Shown here: one piece after another, positions 1 through 8,081 of the stretch
Layout: each line of letters begins with the position of its first letter
Numbering within the stretch: position 1 is the first letter of the stretch
From: Pseudophaeobacter arcticus DSM 23566
GTDB taxonomy: Bacteria > Pseudomonadota > Alphaproteobacteria > Rhodobacterales > Rhodobacteraceae
Assembly (NCBI RefSeq): GCF_000473205.1
Contig: NZ_KI421507.1
Coordinates: 3,829,057 to 3,893,056, forward strand
Reading direction: 5' to 3'
Length of the DNA stretch: 64,000 bases
Position numbers and translations under genes: made by a program
Notes under the pieces: generated by a model
Databases searched by the model: none
Told to the model about the DNA's origin: nothing
The model's input: the letters and a program-made list of their open reading frames with translations, nothing else

Positions 1-1
1 C

Positions 2-562
2 TATGTCGGCAAGGGGCTTTCGGGCGGTACCATTGTGGTGCGCCCGCCAATGGCCTCACCGCTGACCGCCAGCGACAATACCATTGTCGGCAATACCGTT
101 CTCTACGGTGCCACCGACGGGTATCTCTTTGCTGCGGGCCGGGCCGGCGAACGCTTTGGGGTGCGAAACTCGGGGGCCAAAGTGGTGATCGAGGGCTGTG
201 GCGCCTGTGGTTGTGAATATATGACCGGTGGTGTTGCAGTGATCCTGGGGTCAATCGGAGCCAACTTTGGTGCTGGTATGACCGGGGGGATGGCCTATCT
301 TTATGATCCAGAGGGCCAGGCCCAGACCATGATGAACATGGAGGGTCTGGTGACCTGTGCGGTGACTGTGGCGCATTGGGAGGCCCAGCTGAAAACTTTG
401 ATTGAGCAGCATCTGGAAGAGACTGGTAGCCGCAAGGCCGCCGAGATCCTGCAGAACTGGGATCTGGAGAAGGGCAATTTCCTGCAGGTCTGCCCCGTTG
501 AGATGCTCGACAAGCTGGCATATCCTTTGAGCCTGGAACAAACGGCGGTCCCGGCTGAATAA
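2..562 (+). CDS. gltB: Glutamate synthase (NADPH) large subunit, C-terminal part only
   Basis: 3' part of a gene that begins left of the window; the frame is open from base 2 to TAA at 560-562. The translation is the glycine-rich right-handed beta-helix (GXGXG) domain that closes the alpha subunit of bacterial GOGAT, visible as spaced glycines around GCGACGCEYMTGG and GANFGAGMTGG. The enzyme makes two glutamates from glutamine and 2-oxoglutarate. The catalytic amidotransferase and FMN/Fe-S domains would lie outside. An intrinsic terminator follows at about 30 bp, so this is the last gene of its unit. Confidence 0.9.
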   Translation, partial: YVGKGLSGGTIVVRPPMASPLTASDNTIVGNTVLYGATDGYLFAAGRAGERFGVRNSGAKVVIEGCGACGCEYMTGGVAVILGSIGANFGAGMTGGMAYLYDPEGQAQTMMNMEGLVTCAVTVAHWEAQLKTLIEQHLEETGSRKAAEILQNWDLEKGNFLQVCPVEMLDKLAYPLSLEQTAVPAE

Positions 563-592
563 GCCCAGACAGATCTGCTGCTACAGAATTGT

Positions 593-624
593 CCCGCAAG
601 CTGGTCGCTTGCGGGGCTTTTTGG
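593..624 (+). terminator. Intrinsic terminator after gltB
   Basis: Perfect 9-bp stem (593-601 CCCGCAAGC with 607-615 GCTTGCGGG), 5-nt loop, then a T-rich run. It sits about 30 bp after the gltB stop codon. Confidence 0.85.
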
Positions 625-713
625 TTTGGGCTGCGAATCCCCGCGCGGAAGTGCGGAAAATCGAGCTGCGATTCTTGGTTGGTTTCGGGGGCTTGGCTAT
701 CTTATAGAGAGAC

Positions 714-1454
714 ATGGCAAAGGCAGTGAAAAAGACCAGAAAGAGCAAATCAGGCCGATCCTGGATCAAAGCCCGTTTGGCGCAGCCGCTGCGCTGGCTT
801 CGGCGGTGGATCCTGCGGGGGCTGTTTACCGTTGCTCTTGGGGCGGTGCTTTTGGTGTTGCTGTTCTCTGTGGTGAACCCGCCAACCACCCATACAATCT
901 GGAGCGAAAAGCGCCGTCTAGGCGATGTCGATCAGGAATGGGTTCCCCTGGAGGATATTGCGCCGGTTTTGGTGCGGTCGGTTGTCGCCGCAGAAGATGC
1001 GCGGTTTTGTCAGCATTGGGGGATTGATGTGCAGGCTATCCGGGCCGCTCTTGCCGAGGGCGGGCAGCGTGGCGGCTCTACCCTGTCGCAGCAGGTGGTG
1101 AAGAACGTATTTTTATGGCAGGGGCGCAGCTGGGGGCGCAAAGCGCTGGAAACCCTGCTGACCCCGCTGGTGGAAGCGATCTGGAGCAAGCGGCGCATTC
1201 TGGAAGTCTATCTGAATGTGGCCGAGATGGATGAGGGCATTTTTGGCGCAGAGGCGGCGGCGCGGAACTATTTTGGGGTTGGCCCTGATGCGCTCACCCC
1301 CCGCCAGGCAGCATTGATCGCGGCGGTTTTGCCAAATCCAAAACAGCGCTCCGCCGCGCGCCCAAGTCAAAACCTCAAACGCCGGGCCACCAAAATACAA
1401 GATGGGGCGGCTACCATCCGCGCAGATGGGCGGGCGGGCTGTTTCGAGGATTGA
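714..1454 (+). CDS. mtgA: Monofunctional biosynthetic peptidoglycan transglycosylase
   Basis: 246 aa, GT51 family. It polymerises lipid II into glycan strands at the inner membrane without a transpeptidase domain. A basic N-terminus precedes one membrane anchor (about residues 33-53). The GT51 signatures follow: EDARF, whose Glu94 is the expected catalytic base, GGSTLSQQ, and the RRILEVYLN block. The length is usual for MtgA. It starts at ATG 714 after a purine-rich stretch and stands alone between gltB and a GST gene on the same strand. Confidence 0.92.
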   Translation: MAKAVKKTRKSKSGRSWIKARLAQPLRWLRRWILRGLFTVALGAVLLVLLFSVVNPPTTHTIWSEKRRLGDVDQEWVPLEDIAPVLVRSVVAAEDARFCQHWGIDVQAIRAALAEGGQRGGSTLSQQVVKNVFLWQGRSWGRKALETLLTPLVEAIWSKRRILEVYLNVAEMDEGIFGAEAAARNYFGVGPDALTPRQAALIAAVLPNPKQRSAARPSQNLKRRATKIQDGAATIRADGRAGCFED

Positions 1455-1523
1455 AGTTTTGCCGCGCACAGGGCATTGCTGGAGCATACCTTCGCAGTCC
1501 GACCCGGAGTTTCAAAAGACCCA

Positions 1524-2189
1524 ATGGCACGTCTCTATCATGTCCCGCTTTCCCCATTTTGTCGGAAAATCCGTCTGTCCCTGGCGGAAAAGAAGATCGA
1601 AGTAGAGTTGGTTGAAGAGCGCTATTGGGAAGCTGACCCGGATTTTTTGCGCCGTAACCCGGCAGGCAAGGTGCCGGTTATCCGTCTGGATGGCAAAATG
1701 ATGTCTGAGAGCGCCGCCATCTGCGAGTATCTGGAAGAAACCCGGCCGACACCGGCGCTGATGCCCAGCGACCCCGATGGGCGCTATGAGGTGCGCCGCA
1801 TTGTCAGCTGGTTTGACGATAAATTTCACTCGGAAGTGACCTCAAAGCTGCTTTATGAGCGGGTCAACAAGAAGGTCACCGGTGAAGGCTATCCGGACAG
1901 CAAGAACGTCAAGGCAGGGGCCAAGGCGATCAAATATCATCTCGACTATATGACCTGGCTGCTGGACCATCGGCGCTGGCTGGCGGGGGACCAGATGAGT
2001 CTGGCAGATTTTGCCGCCGCCGCGCATCTGTCGTCATTGGACTATATTTCGGATGTGGACTGGAACCGCTCGGCTGTGGTCAAGGACTGGTATGCCAAGA
2101 TCAAATCACGCCCGGCCTTTCGCTCTATTCTGGCGGATCAGATTTCGGGCTTTCGCCCGCCGGCCCATTACGCGGATCTTGATTTCTGA
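1524..2189 (+). CDS. Glutathione S-transferase family protein
   Basis: 221 aa from ATG 1524. The upstream in-frame ATG at 1476 would add 16 residues unlike any GST N-terminus, so the internal ATG, which gives MARLYHVPLSPFCRKIRL, is preferred. The N-terminal thioredoxin-like domain has SPFCRK at the glutathione-binding position and the cis-Pro loop NPAGKVPV followed by SESAAI (glutathione gamma-glutamyl contact). The C-terminal half is the all-helical GST domain. The substrate is unknown. It precedes queG in the same direction, separated by a hairpin-rich repeat element. Confidence 0.85.
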   Translation: MARLYHVPLSPFCRKIRLSLAEKKIEVELVEERYWEADPDFLRRNPAGKVPVIRLDGKMMSESAAICEYLEETRPTPALMPSDPDGRYEVRRIVSWFDDKFHSEVTSKLLYERVNKKVTGEGYPDSKNVKAGAKAIKYHLDYMTWLLDHRRWLAGDQMSLADFAAAAHLSSLDYISDVDWNRSAVVKDWYAKIKSRPAFRSILADQISGFRPPAHYADLDF

Positions 2190-2222
2190 GAGACTGGCGT
2201 TTTGCTGGAACCGCTGGCACAG

Positions 2223-2296
2223 TGAGGGGGCTGTCTGCCCCCTCTTGCCTTTTGGCAAAGGCAATTCACCCCCGAGGATATTTTTGGCCAAATGAA
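2223..2296 (+). repeat. Dispersed hairpin element, copy 1, overlapping the queG start
   Basis: Two consecutive hairpins (2224-2231 with 2237-2244, GAGGGGGC/GCCCCCTC; then 2245-2251 with 2258-2264, TTGCCTT/AAGGCAA) run into the tail CCCCCGAGGATATTTTTGGC followed by CAAATGAA. The same plan occurs at 33018-33077, 41139-41199 and, inverted, at 26502-26547. Here the ATG in the tail is the queG start codon. Confidence 0.75.
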
Positions 2297-3332
2297 ACAT
2301 GGTGCTGATTTGAAGGCGCGACTGGTGGCGCGGGCCCTTGCTGAGGGGTTTGTCGCCTGCAAGATCTGTCGCCCCTGGGATGTGCCGCTGGTGCCAGAGC
2401 GGCTGCAGCAGTTTCTTGACAAGGGCTATCATGGGCAGATGGGCTGGATGGCAGAGCGTAGCCATTGGCGCGCAGACCCAGGGGCGCTGTGGCCTGAAGC
2501 ACGCTCGGTTATCATGCTGGCGGAGAGCTATACGCCACAGGAAGATCCGATGGCGGTTGTGGGCTGTGCCGACCGGGGGGCGGTTTCGGTCTATGCCCGC
2601 AACAAGGACTATCATGATCTGGTCAAAAAGCGGCTGAAGCGATTGGCGCGTTGGCTGATTGAGCAGGATGAGGCTGCGCAGGTTAAGGTCTTTGTTGATA
2701 CGGCGCCGGTGCCGGAAAAACCTTTGGGGCAGGCGGCAGGGCTTGGCTGGCAGGGCAAGCACACCAACCTGGTGAGCCGAGATTGGGGTAATTGGGCCTT
2801 TTTAGGCTCTGTTTTCACCACCCTGGATCTGCCTGTAGATCGCGCTGAGATGGATCGTTGTGGATCTTGCACCTCTTGTTTGACGGCCTGCCCGACCGAG
2901 GCCTTTACCGCGCCCTATCAGATGGATGCGCGGCGTTGCATTTCTTATCTGACGATTGAGCACAAAGGTCCGGTTGATCCGGAGCTGCGCAGCAAGCTGG
3001 GCAATCGGATCTATGGCTGTGATGACTGTCTGTCGGCCTGCCCCTGGAATAAATTTGCCGTTGCCGCCAGTGATCTGCGCTATGCCGCCCGGGCCGAGCT
3101 GGAGGCGCCAAAGCTGGCAGAGCTGGCGGTGCTGGATGACGCGGAGTTTCGGGCATTTTTTGCCGGTTCACCGATCAAACGGGTGGGGCGGGATCGCTTT
3201 GTGCGCAATGTGCTTTATGCCATTGGCAATTCTGAGCTGCCTGCGTTGCGCAGTGTGGCAGAGGGGTTGACCCAGGATCCGGATCCAACCGTGGCCGATG
3301 CGGCGCAATGGGCGGTTCAGCGGCTGTCATGA
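2292..3332 (+). CDS. queG: Epoxyqueuosine reductase
   Basis: 346 aa. It reduces epoxyqueuosine to queuosine in tRNA, the last step of Q synthesis, using cobalamin and two [4Fe-4S] clusters. An N-terminal DUF1730-type domain carries VDTAPV, whose Asp is the family's general acid. Two ferredoxin-like cysteine blocks follow ([12 protein letters not shown] and [10 protein letters not shown]), then a helical C-terminal segment. The ATG at 2292 lies inside the tail of a dispersed repeat element; no better start is seen (an in-frame TTG follows at 2307), and no clear Shine-Dalgarno precedes it. Confidence 0.93.
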   Translation: MKHGADLKARLVARALAEGFVACKICRPWDVPLVPERLQQFLDKGYHGQMGWMAERSHWRADPGALWPEARSVIMLAESYTPQEDPMAVVGCADRGAVSVYARNKDYHDLVKKRLKRLARWLIEQDEAAQVKVFVDTAPVPEKPLGQAAGLGWQGKHTNLVSRDWGNWAFLGSVFTTLDLPVDRAEMDRCGSCTSCLTACPTEAFTAPYQMDARRCISYLTIEHKGPVDPELRSKLGNRIYGCDDCLSACPWNKFAVAASDLRYAARAELEAPKLAELAVLDDAEFRAFFAGSPIKRVGRDRFVRNVLYAIGNSELPALRSVAEGLTQDPDPTVADAAQWAVQRLS

Positions 3333-3401
3333 CGCAAACAGGATGGACCTCTGACCAATAGGCTTTAGACCGGTTGGGCGAATGGTTTGGAGATGATTGA
3401 A

Positions 3402-5408
3402 ATGGCGTTGCTTTTGGGGGTGGATACGGGGGGAACCTACACGGATGCGGTGTTGATCCGTGACGAGAAAGAGGTGATTGCCAGTGCCAAGTCGCTGACC
3501 ACGCGGACGGATCTTGCCATTGGGGTTGGTGGCGCAATCAGAGCAGTTTTGGAGCAGTCCGGCTGTGCGGCGGCTGAGGTGTCTATGGCGGCGCTGTCGA
3601 CCACGCTGGCGACCAATGCGCTGGTGGAGGGGCAGGGTGGCCGCGTGGCGCTGATCTATGTGGGTTTTAGCGCGGCCGATCTGGATCGCCATGGATTGCG
3701 GGATGCACTGAAGGGGGATCCGGCATTGGTGCTTGCGGGGGGGCACAACCACGCCGGCACCGAGGCATGCGCCCTGGATGTCGAGGGCCTGCGCGCCTTT
3801 TTAGAGACAGATTCGGCTGGTGTTTCGGGCTTCGCTGTGGCCTCTGTTTTTGCCACCCGAAACCCCGCCCATGAGCTGGAAGTCGCACGCATTATCGCAG
3901 AGATGACCCAGGCGCCGGTTACGTGTTCGCATCAGTTGTCGGCAAAGCTGAATGGCCCCAAGAGGGCGGTGACCGCAGTGCTGAATGCGCGACTTATTGG
4001 GATGATCGACCGGCTGATTGGCCGGGCCCAGGATACATTGGTCGCGCTTGGCGTGACAGCTCCGATGATGGTGGTGCGCGGCGATGGGGCCCTGATGTCG
4101 GCAGAACAGGCGCGCGAACGCCCGATCGAAACCATTCTGAGCGGACCTGCGGCCTCAATCGTAGGGGCGCGCTGGCTGACCGGGGCGGAGAATGCGCTGG
4201 TTAGCGATATCGGCGGCACCACCACGGATGTGGCCCTTATCCGCGATGGAAAACCGGCGATTGATCCGGCTGGCGCGCGGGTTGGTGCCTTTCGCACCAT
4301 GGTCGAGGCGGTGGCGATGCGCACCACCGGTCTGGGTGGGGACAGCCAGGTGCACCTGCAGGCCAGTGGGCTGCAGGGGGGCGTGACCCTGGGCCCGCGC
4401 CGGGTGGTGCCGGTGTCATTGATCGCGGCAGAGGCCCCTGAGGTGGTGCATGCGGCCTTGGACAGGCAGCTCAACGCGCCTGTGGTGGGGGAATATGACG
4501 GCAGATTTGTGCGTGCCATGATCGGCCTGCCAGCTGTTGGTCTGGGGGAGCGCGAACTGGCCCTGTTGGGGCGCATTGGCACCGAGGTGCACCCTTTGGG
4601 CGCGATACTGCGGACCCGGATGGAACAGGGCGCGCTGAGCCGATTGCTGGATCGCGGCCTGGTGCAGGTTGCGGGCGTGACCCCATCCGATGCCAGCCAT
4701 GTTCTGGGCTGGGTTCAGGCCTGGGATGCAGCGGCCGCCGAAAAGGCCCTGACCCTGTTTGCCCGCCGTCGCATTGGCAGTGGTGACACCCTGGCATCAG
4801 GGGCGCAAGAACTGGCGCGGATGATTGTGGATCAGCTGGTGGAACAGACCTCTTTGACCCTTTTAGAGTCTGCCTTTGCCGAGGAAGCGGAGGATTTTCC
4901 CTTGCCGCCCGCTGATCTGGCGCGGCATGTGCTGACGCAGCGTGGGCTGGCCTCATATCGTGGGATTCTATCGCTGGAAACGGCGGTGAATATCGACGTG
5001 GTGGGGCTGGGGGCATCGGCTCCCTGTTATTACCCGGCGGTTGGAGAGCGGCTCAAATGCCGGATGTTGCTGCCGGAACACGCCGGGGTGGCCAATGCCA
5101 TTGGTGCCGTGGTTGGCCGTATCACCATGCGCCGCAGCGGCAGCGTGACCGCGCCGGCAGAGGGCAAGTTTCGGGTGCATCTGGACAGCGCTCCGCAGGA
5201 TTTTTCAGCCTCTCAGGAGGCTTTGCAGGTGTTGGAGCAGGCCCTACGGGATCAGGCCTGTGCCGCTGCCGAAGCAGCAGGGGCGGAGGATATCCATACG
5301 CATGTCACCCGTGATATCCGCATGGCCGTGGTCGAGGCGCGCGAGGTCTTTGTCGAGGCGATGCTGACGGTTGAGGCCAGTGGCCGCCCACGCGTGGCCA
5401 AGGGCTAG
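3402..5408 (+). CDS. Hydantoinase/oxoprolinase family protein (HyuA-type subunit)
   Basis: 668 aa from ATG 3402, chosen because GGAG at 3389-3392 lies 9 nt upstream; the longer TTG (3387) and ATG (3393) starts overlap that site. The N-terminal GVDTGGTYTDAV and the internal SDIGGTTTDVAL are the paired phosphate-binding motifs of the actin-like ATPase fold of HyuA/5-oxoprolinase proteins. These ATP-dependent enzymes open cyclic amides or carboxylate ketones and usually work with a HyuB subunit. No HyuB-like gene is adjacent, so the substrate (hydantoin, 5-oxoproline, N-methylhydantoin) is undetermined. Confidence 0.85.
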   Translation: MALLLGVDTGGTYTDAVLIRDEKEVIASAKSLTTRTDLAIGVGGAIRAVLEQSGCAAAEVSMAALSTTLATNALVEGQGGRVALIYVGFSAADLDRHGLRDALKGDPALVLAGGHNHAGTEACALDVEGLRAFLETDSAGVSGFAVASVFATRNPAHELEVARIIAEMTQAPVTCSHQLSAKLNGPKRAVTAVLNARLIGMIDRLIGRAQDTLVALGVTAPMMVVRGDGALMSAEQARERPIETILSGPAASIVGARWLTGAENALVSDIGGTTTDVALIRDGKPAIDPAGARVGAFRTMVEAVAMRTTGLGGDSQVHLQASGLQGGVTLGPRRVVPVSLIAAEAPEVVHAALDRQLNAPVVGEYDGRFVRAMIGLPAVGLGERELALLGRIGTEVHPLGAILRTRMEQGALSRLLDRGLVQVAGVTPSDASHVLGWVQAWDAAAAEKALTLFARRRIGSGDTLASGAQELARMIVDQLVEQTSLTLLESAFAEEAEDFPLPPADLARHVLTQRGLASYRGILSLETAVNIDVVGLGASAPCYYPAVGERLKCRMLLPEHAGVANAIGAVVGRITMRRSGSVTAPAEGKFRVHLDSAPQDFSASQEALQVLEQALRDQACAAAEAAGAEDIHTHVTRDIRMAVVEAREVFVEAMLTVEASGRPRVAKG

Positions 5409-5423
5409 AAGGGAGAAAACCAA

Positions 5424-5452
5424 AAGACCCGCCCCGGATTGGAGCGGGTCTT
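5424..5452 (-). terminator. Terminator between the convergent hyuA-like gene and msrA
   Basis: 9-bp perfect stem AAGACCCGC/GCGGGTCTT (5424-5432 with 5444-5452). Read leftwards it is followed by a T-rich tract, so it best serves msrA; it may act in both directions. Confidence 0.7.
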
Positions 5453-5477
5453 GGCGAAATTGCGGCTCTAACTTGGG

Positions 5478-5993
5478 TTATTCCGCCGCTGAACTGCGTT
5501 TGGGCAGCACCCAGTCGGGGCGGGCAAAGTGGCAGGTGTAGCCATCCGGGCGGTGCTCCAGATAGTCCTGGTGCTCGGGCTCGGCCTCCCAGAAATCGCC
5601 GACGGCTTCGACTTCGGTCACCACCTTGCCAGGCCAGAGCCCGCAGGCCTCGACATCGGCGATGGTGTCCAGTGCCACGGCTTTTTGCGCCTCATCGACA
5701 TAATAAATCGCCGAGCGGTAGCTCATGCCAAGATCATTGCCCTGACGGTTTTGCGTGGTGGGGTCATGGATCTGAAAGAAGAACTCCAGCAACTCGCGGT
5801 AGGAGGTCTGGCTGGGATCAAACAGGATCTCGATGCCTTCGGCATGGGTGCCGTGGTTTTTATAGGTGGCATTGGCCACATCGCCGCCGGTGTAGCCGAC
5901 ACGGGTTTTCAGCACGCCTTTGCGCTTGCGGATCAGATCCTGCATGCCCCAGAAACAGCCCCCTGCAAGGACGGCGCGTTCGCTCATGCTCAT
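5478..5993 (-). CDS. msrA: Peptide-methionine (S)-S-oxide reductase MsrA
   Basis: 171 aa. It reduces the S-epimer of methionine sulfoxide in proteins and free methionine. The GGCFWG motif carries catalytic Cys13; later cysteines (EACGLW and GYTCHF) are candidates for resolving cysteines. The start overlaps the msrB stop by 4 bp (ATGA), so the two are translationally coupled. A second ATG two codons in gives MSERAVL and cannot be excluded. Cytosolic; no signal peptide. Confidence 0.95.
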   Translation of the reverse strand: MSMSERAVLAGGCFWGMQDLIRKRKGVLKTRVGYTGGDVANATYKNHGTHAEGIEILFDPSQTSYRELLEFFFQIHDPTTQNRQGNDLGMSYRSAIYYVDEAQKAVALDTIADVEACGLWPGKVVTEVEAVGDFWEAEPEHQDYLEHRPDGYTCHFARPDWVLPKRSSAAE

Positions 5994-6439
5994 GATCTTT
6001 CCTCCACTTGGTTGATGTAATCTGCATAGCCTTCGGCCTCCATTTCAGCCAGCGGAACAAACCGCAGCGAGGCAGAGTTGATGCAGTAGCGCAGGCCACC
6101 GTGTTCGACCGGCCCGTCGGGGAAAACATGGCCCAGGTGGCTGTCGCCATGGGTGGAGCGCACCTCGGTGCGAATCATGCCCAGGGCCCGGTCTTCCAGC
6201 TCGCTGATATAGGCGGGTTCGATGGGTTTGGTAAAGCTGGGCCAGCCGCAGCCGGAGTCGTATTTGTCACCCGAGGCAAACAGCGGCTCGCCCGAGACGA
6301 TATCGACATAGATGCCGACCTCTTTGTTGGCGAGCAGCTTGCCGGTGCCAGGGCGTTCGGTGCCCGCGTTCTGGGTGACGTAGAATTCCTCTTCCGACAG
6401 GGCGGCGATGGCGGTGGGGTCTTTGGTATATTTGGTCAT
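5990..6439 (-). CDS. msrB: Peptide-methionine (R)-S-oxide reductase MsrB, non-zinc type
   Basis: 149 aa. It reduces the R-epimer of methionine sulfoxide. The catalytic cysteine is Cys119 in RYCINS, and SGCGWPSF supplies Cys64 as a likely resolving cysteine. The two CxxC pairs that bind zinc in the other MsrB class are absent: the positions read VDIVSG and RSTHGDSH. First gene of the msrB-msrA operon, so both sulfoxide epimers are repaired from one message. Confidence 0.95.
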   Translation of the reverse strand: MTKYTKDPTAIAALSEEEFYVTQNAGTERPGTGKLLANKEVGIYVDIVSGEPLFASGDKYDSGCGWPSFTKPIEPAYISELEDRALGMIRTEVRSTHGDSHLGHVFPDGPVEHGGLRYCINSASLRFVPLAEMEAEGYADYINQVEERS

Positions 6440-6571
6440 GCAGGTCTCCGGCTTTTGCGGTCTGGTCCCTTAGGCCGCTCTGTTCGCTGTTGTGGCAAAG
6501 ATGGGGCGTCGCGGGCAAAATGCAAAGAGCATTTCACCCGGCTCGCGTCTCTGTGTCCGGGAAATAGTGGA

Positions 6572-7444
6572 TTATTTGGGGAGGGCCTGCCGGGACAGTT
6601 GTACGGCCAGAATGCCCAAGGTCACCACCGCGACACCGATAAGATCAAGTAGGCCCAGCTGCTCGCCGAGCAGCAGGCTGGCAACCGCGACGCCAAAAAC
6701 CGGGTTGAGAAAGTGAAAGGTGGCGGCGCGAATGGCGCCAATCCGGTTGAGCAGCAGCACCCAGATAAAGGTCGCCATCAGGCCGGGAACAACAGTGGTA
6801 TAGGCAAAGGCCAGTCCCAACCGGAGGGTCGGATGAACAAAGATATCTTCGCTTAGCGGCGCGGCGACAAACAGAATGGCGGATCCAATCAGCATCTGCA
6901 GGCCGACAACCATCATGAAGTTGCCCCCGGAGGTGGCACCGCGCAGGGCCAGGGTGGCCACGGTCAGGGCCGCAACCCCGACAAAGCAGAGCATAAGGCC
7001 AAAGAGATCAACCCCGGCATTGATCCGGGTGCCCATGATTAGCGCCACGCCTGCTACGCCCGCCATCAGGCCCATCAGCCCCAGGGGCTTGATCCGGTCG
7101 CCAAAGATCACCCAAGAGGCCAGCGCCACACAGAGCGGCATGGTGGAGGCGATGATAGCCGCCAGCGAGGCTTCGATCCACTGCATGGCAACAAAGTTAA
7201 GCCCAAGATAAAGCGCATTCTGGCAGAGACCAAAGATCATGGTGGCCCGCCACTGGTTGCGGCTCAGCCGCCAGGTCTGCCCCAGAGCCAGGGCAATCCC
7301 GACGCCAATCAATCCTGAAATCAAAAACCGCACCGCCAAGGAGAACAGCGGCGAGGCATCCATCACGATGATCCGGGCCGAGGTGAAGGCCGAAGACCAC
7401 ATGATGGCAAAGGTGAGCCCCATGGCAATTGCGCGTAGATCCAT
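6572..7444 (-). CDS. DMT superfamily transporter (EamA domains)
   Basis: 290 aa integral membrane protein with about ten hydrophobic helices arranged as two EamA repeats, opening with MWSSAFTSARI, a segment typical of the RhaT/YdcZ-like branch. Such proteins export small metabolites or amino acids, and the substrate cannot be read from the sequence. It is transcribed alone towards msrB. An ATG at codon 8 is an alternative start. Confidence 0.85.
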   Translation of the reverse strand: MDLRAIAMGLTFAIMWSSAFTSARIIVMDASPLFSLAVRFLISGLIGVGIALALGQTWRLSRNQWRATMIFGLCQNALYLGLNFVAMQWIEASLAAIIASTMPLCVALASWVIFGDRIKPLGLMGLMAGVAGVALIMGTRINAGVDLFGLMLCFVGVAALTVATLALRGATSGGNFMMVVGLQMLIGSAILFVAAPLSEDIFVHPTLRLGLAFAYTTVVPGLMATFIWVLLLNRIGAIRAATFHFLNPVFGVAVASLLLGEQLGLLDLIGVAVVTLGILAVQLSRQALPK

Positions 7445-7587
7445 ACCGATGTCTCCAGAGGGCTGGTGGTGTCTCAGGTGTTTAGCAAGGCAAGTACCTA
7501 CTGGGAATGCCCATTCGATGCGCGCTCACGCGATTGGCATATGGGTCCGGTCAGTTCCAGATTTGTAGGTGTGAATAGGGCAGACAT

Positions 7588-7612
7588 GAAAAAGGGCCGC
7601 CAAAGGCGACCC
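7588..7612 (-). terminator. Terminator of the HU gene
   Basis: Read leftwards: GGGTCGCC, loop TTT, GGCGGCCC (8 bp with one G-T pair), then five T. It lies about 35 bp past the HU stop codon. Confidence 0.8.
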
Positions 7613-7645
7613 GATCTCGATAGCAGTAATCCGGAATTTCCTGGA

Positions 7646-7939
7646 TTAGGCTTCGCCGTTGACGCTGTCTTTCAGGGCTTTGGCAATGGTCATTTTCACA
7701 ACCTTGTCCGCTTCCTTCATGAATTTTTCGCCAGTGGCGGGATTGCGCACTTCGCGCTCAGGGCGCTCGCGGCAATAGATTTTGCCGACGCCAGGCAGAG
7801 TTACGGCACCGCCGTCGGAAACTTCGCGCGTGATCAAGGCGCAGACGGCTTCAAGAGCAACACCTGCGGTCTTTTTATCTTCGCCCATTTCCTCAGCCAG
7901 AGCGGCAACAAGCTGGGTTTTTGTCATCGGTTTGGACAT
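7646..7939 (-). CDS. hup: HU family DNA-binding protein
   Basis: 97 aa. Nucleoid-associated histone-like protein that bends DNA as a dimer. It shows the helix-turn-helix dimer core (MTKTQLVAALAE), the beta-arm with GVGKIYCRERPEREVRNPAT, including the conserved RNPAT tip, and a C-terminal helix. Its N-terminus is a few residues longer than E. coli HU. A candidate promoter with a perfect 16-bp palindrome over the -35 lies upstream, and a strong terminator follows, so the gene is monocistronic. Confidence 0.93.
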   Translation of the reverse strand: MSKPMTKTQLVAALAEEMGEDKKTAGVALEAVCALITREVSDGGAVTLPGVGKIYCRERPEREVRNPATGEKFMKEADKVVKMTIAKALKDSVNGEA

Positions 7940-7988
7940 TCTCAGATCTCCTTAAAACTGCCCGAACTGTGGGGCCTCGTCGCGCAAC

Positions 7989-8026
7989 ATTATCGTTATG
8001 TTGTGTAGGAACACAACGCGTTGTGT
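7989..8026 (-). promoter_or_regulatory. Candidate HU promoter with palindromic operator
   Basis: Read leftwards: TTGTGT (8011-8016), 16-nt spacer, GATAAT (7989-7994), then about 45 nt of leader to the HU start. The -35 is half of the perfect 16-bp palindrome ACACAACGCGTTGTGT (8011-8026). A further GTTGTG half-site lies at 8000-8005. The binding protein is unknown. Confidence 0.5.
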
Positions 8027-8081
8027 GACAAAAGACTATAGAAACCAGCGGTTTTTTGCAGAAAACAGTGGAAAACTTGGC

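Noticed and set aside
7445..7587. Possible coding in the gap between the EamA gene and the HU terminator
   Set aside because: Frames crossing it are shadows of HU or the EamA gene; nothing regulatory was recognised.
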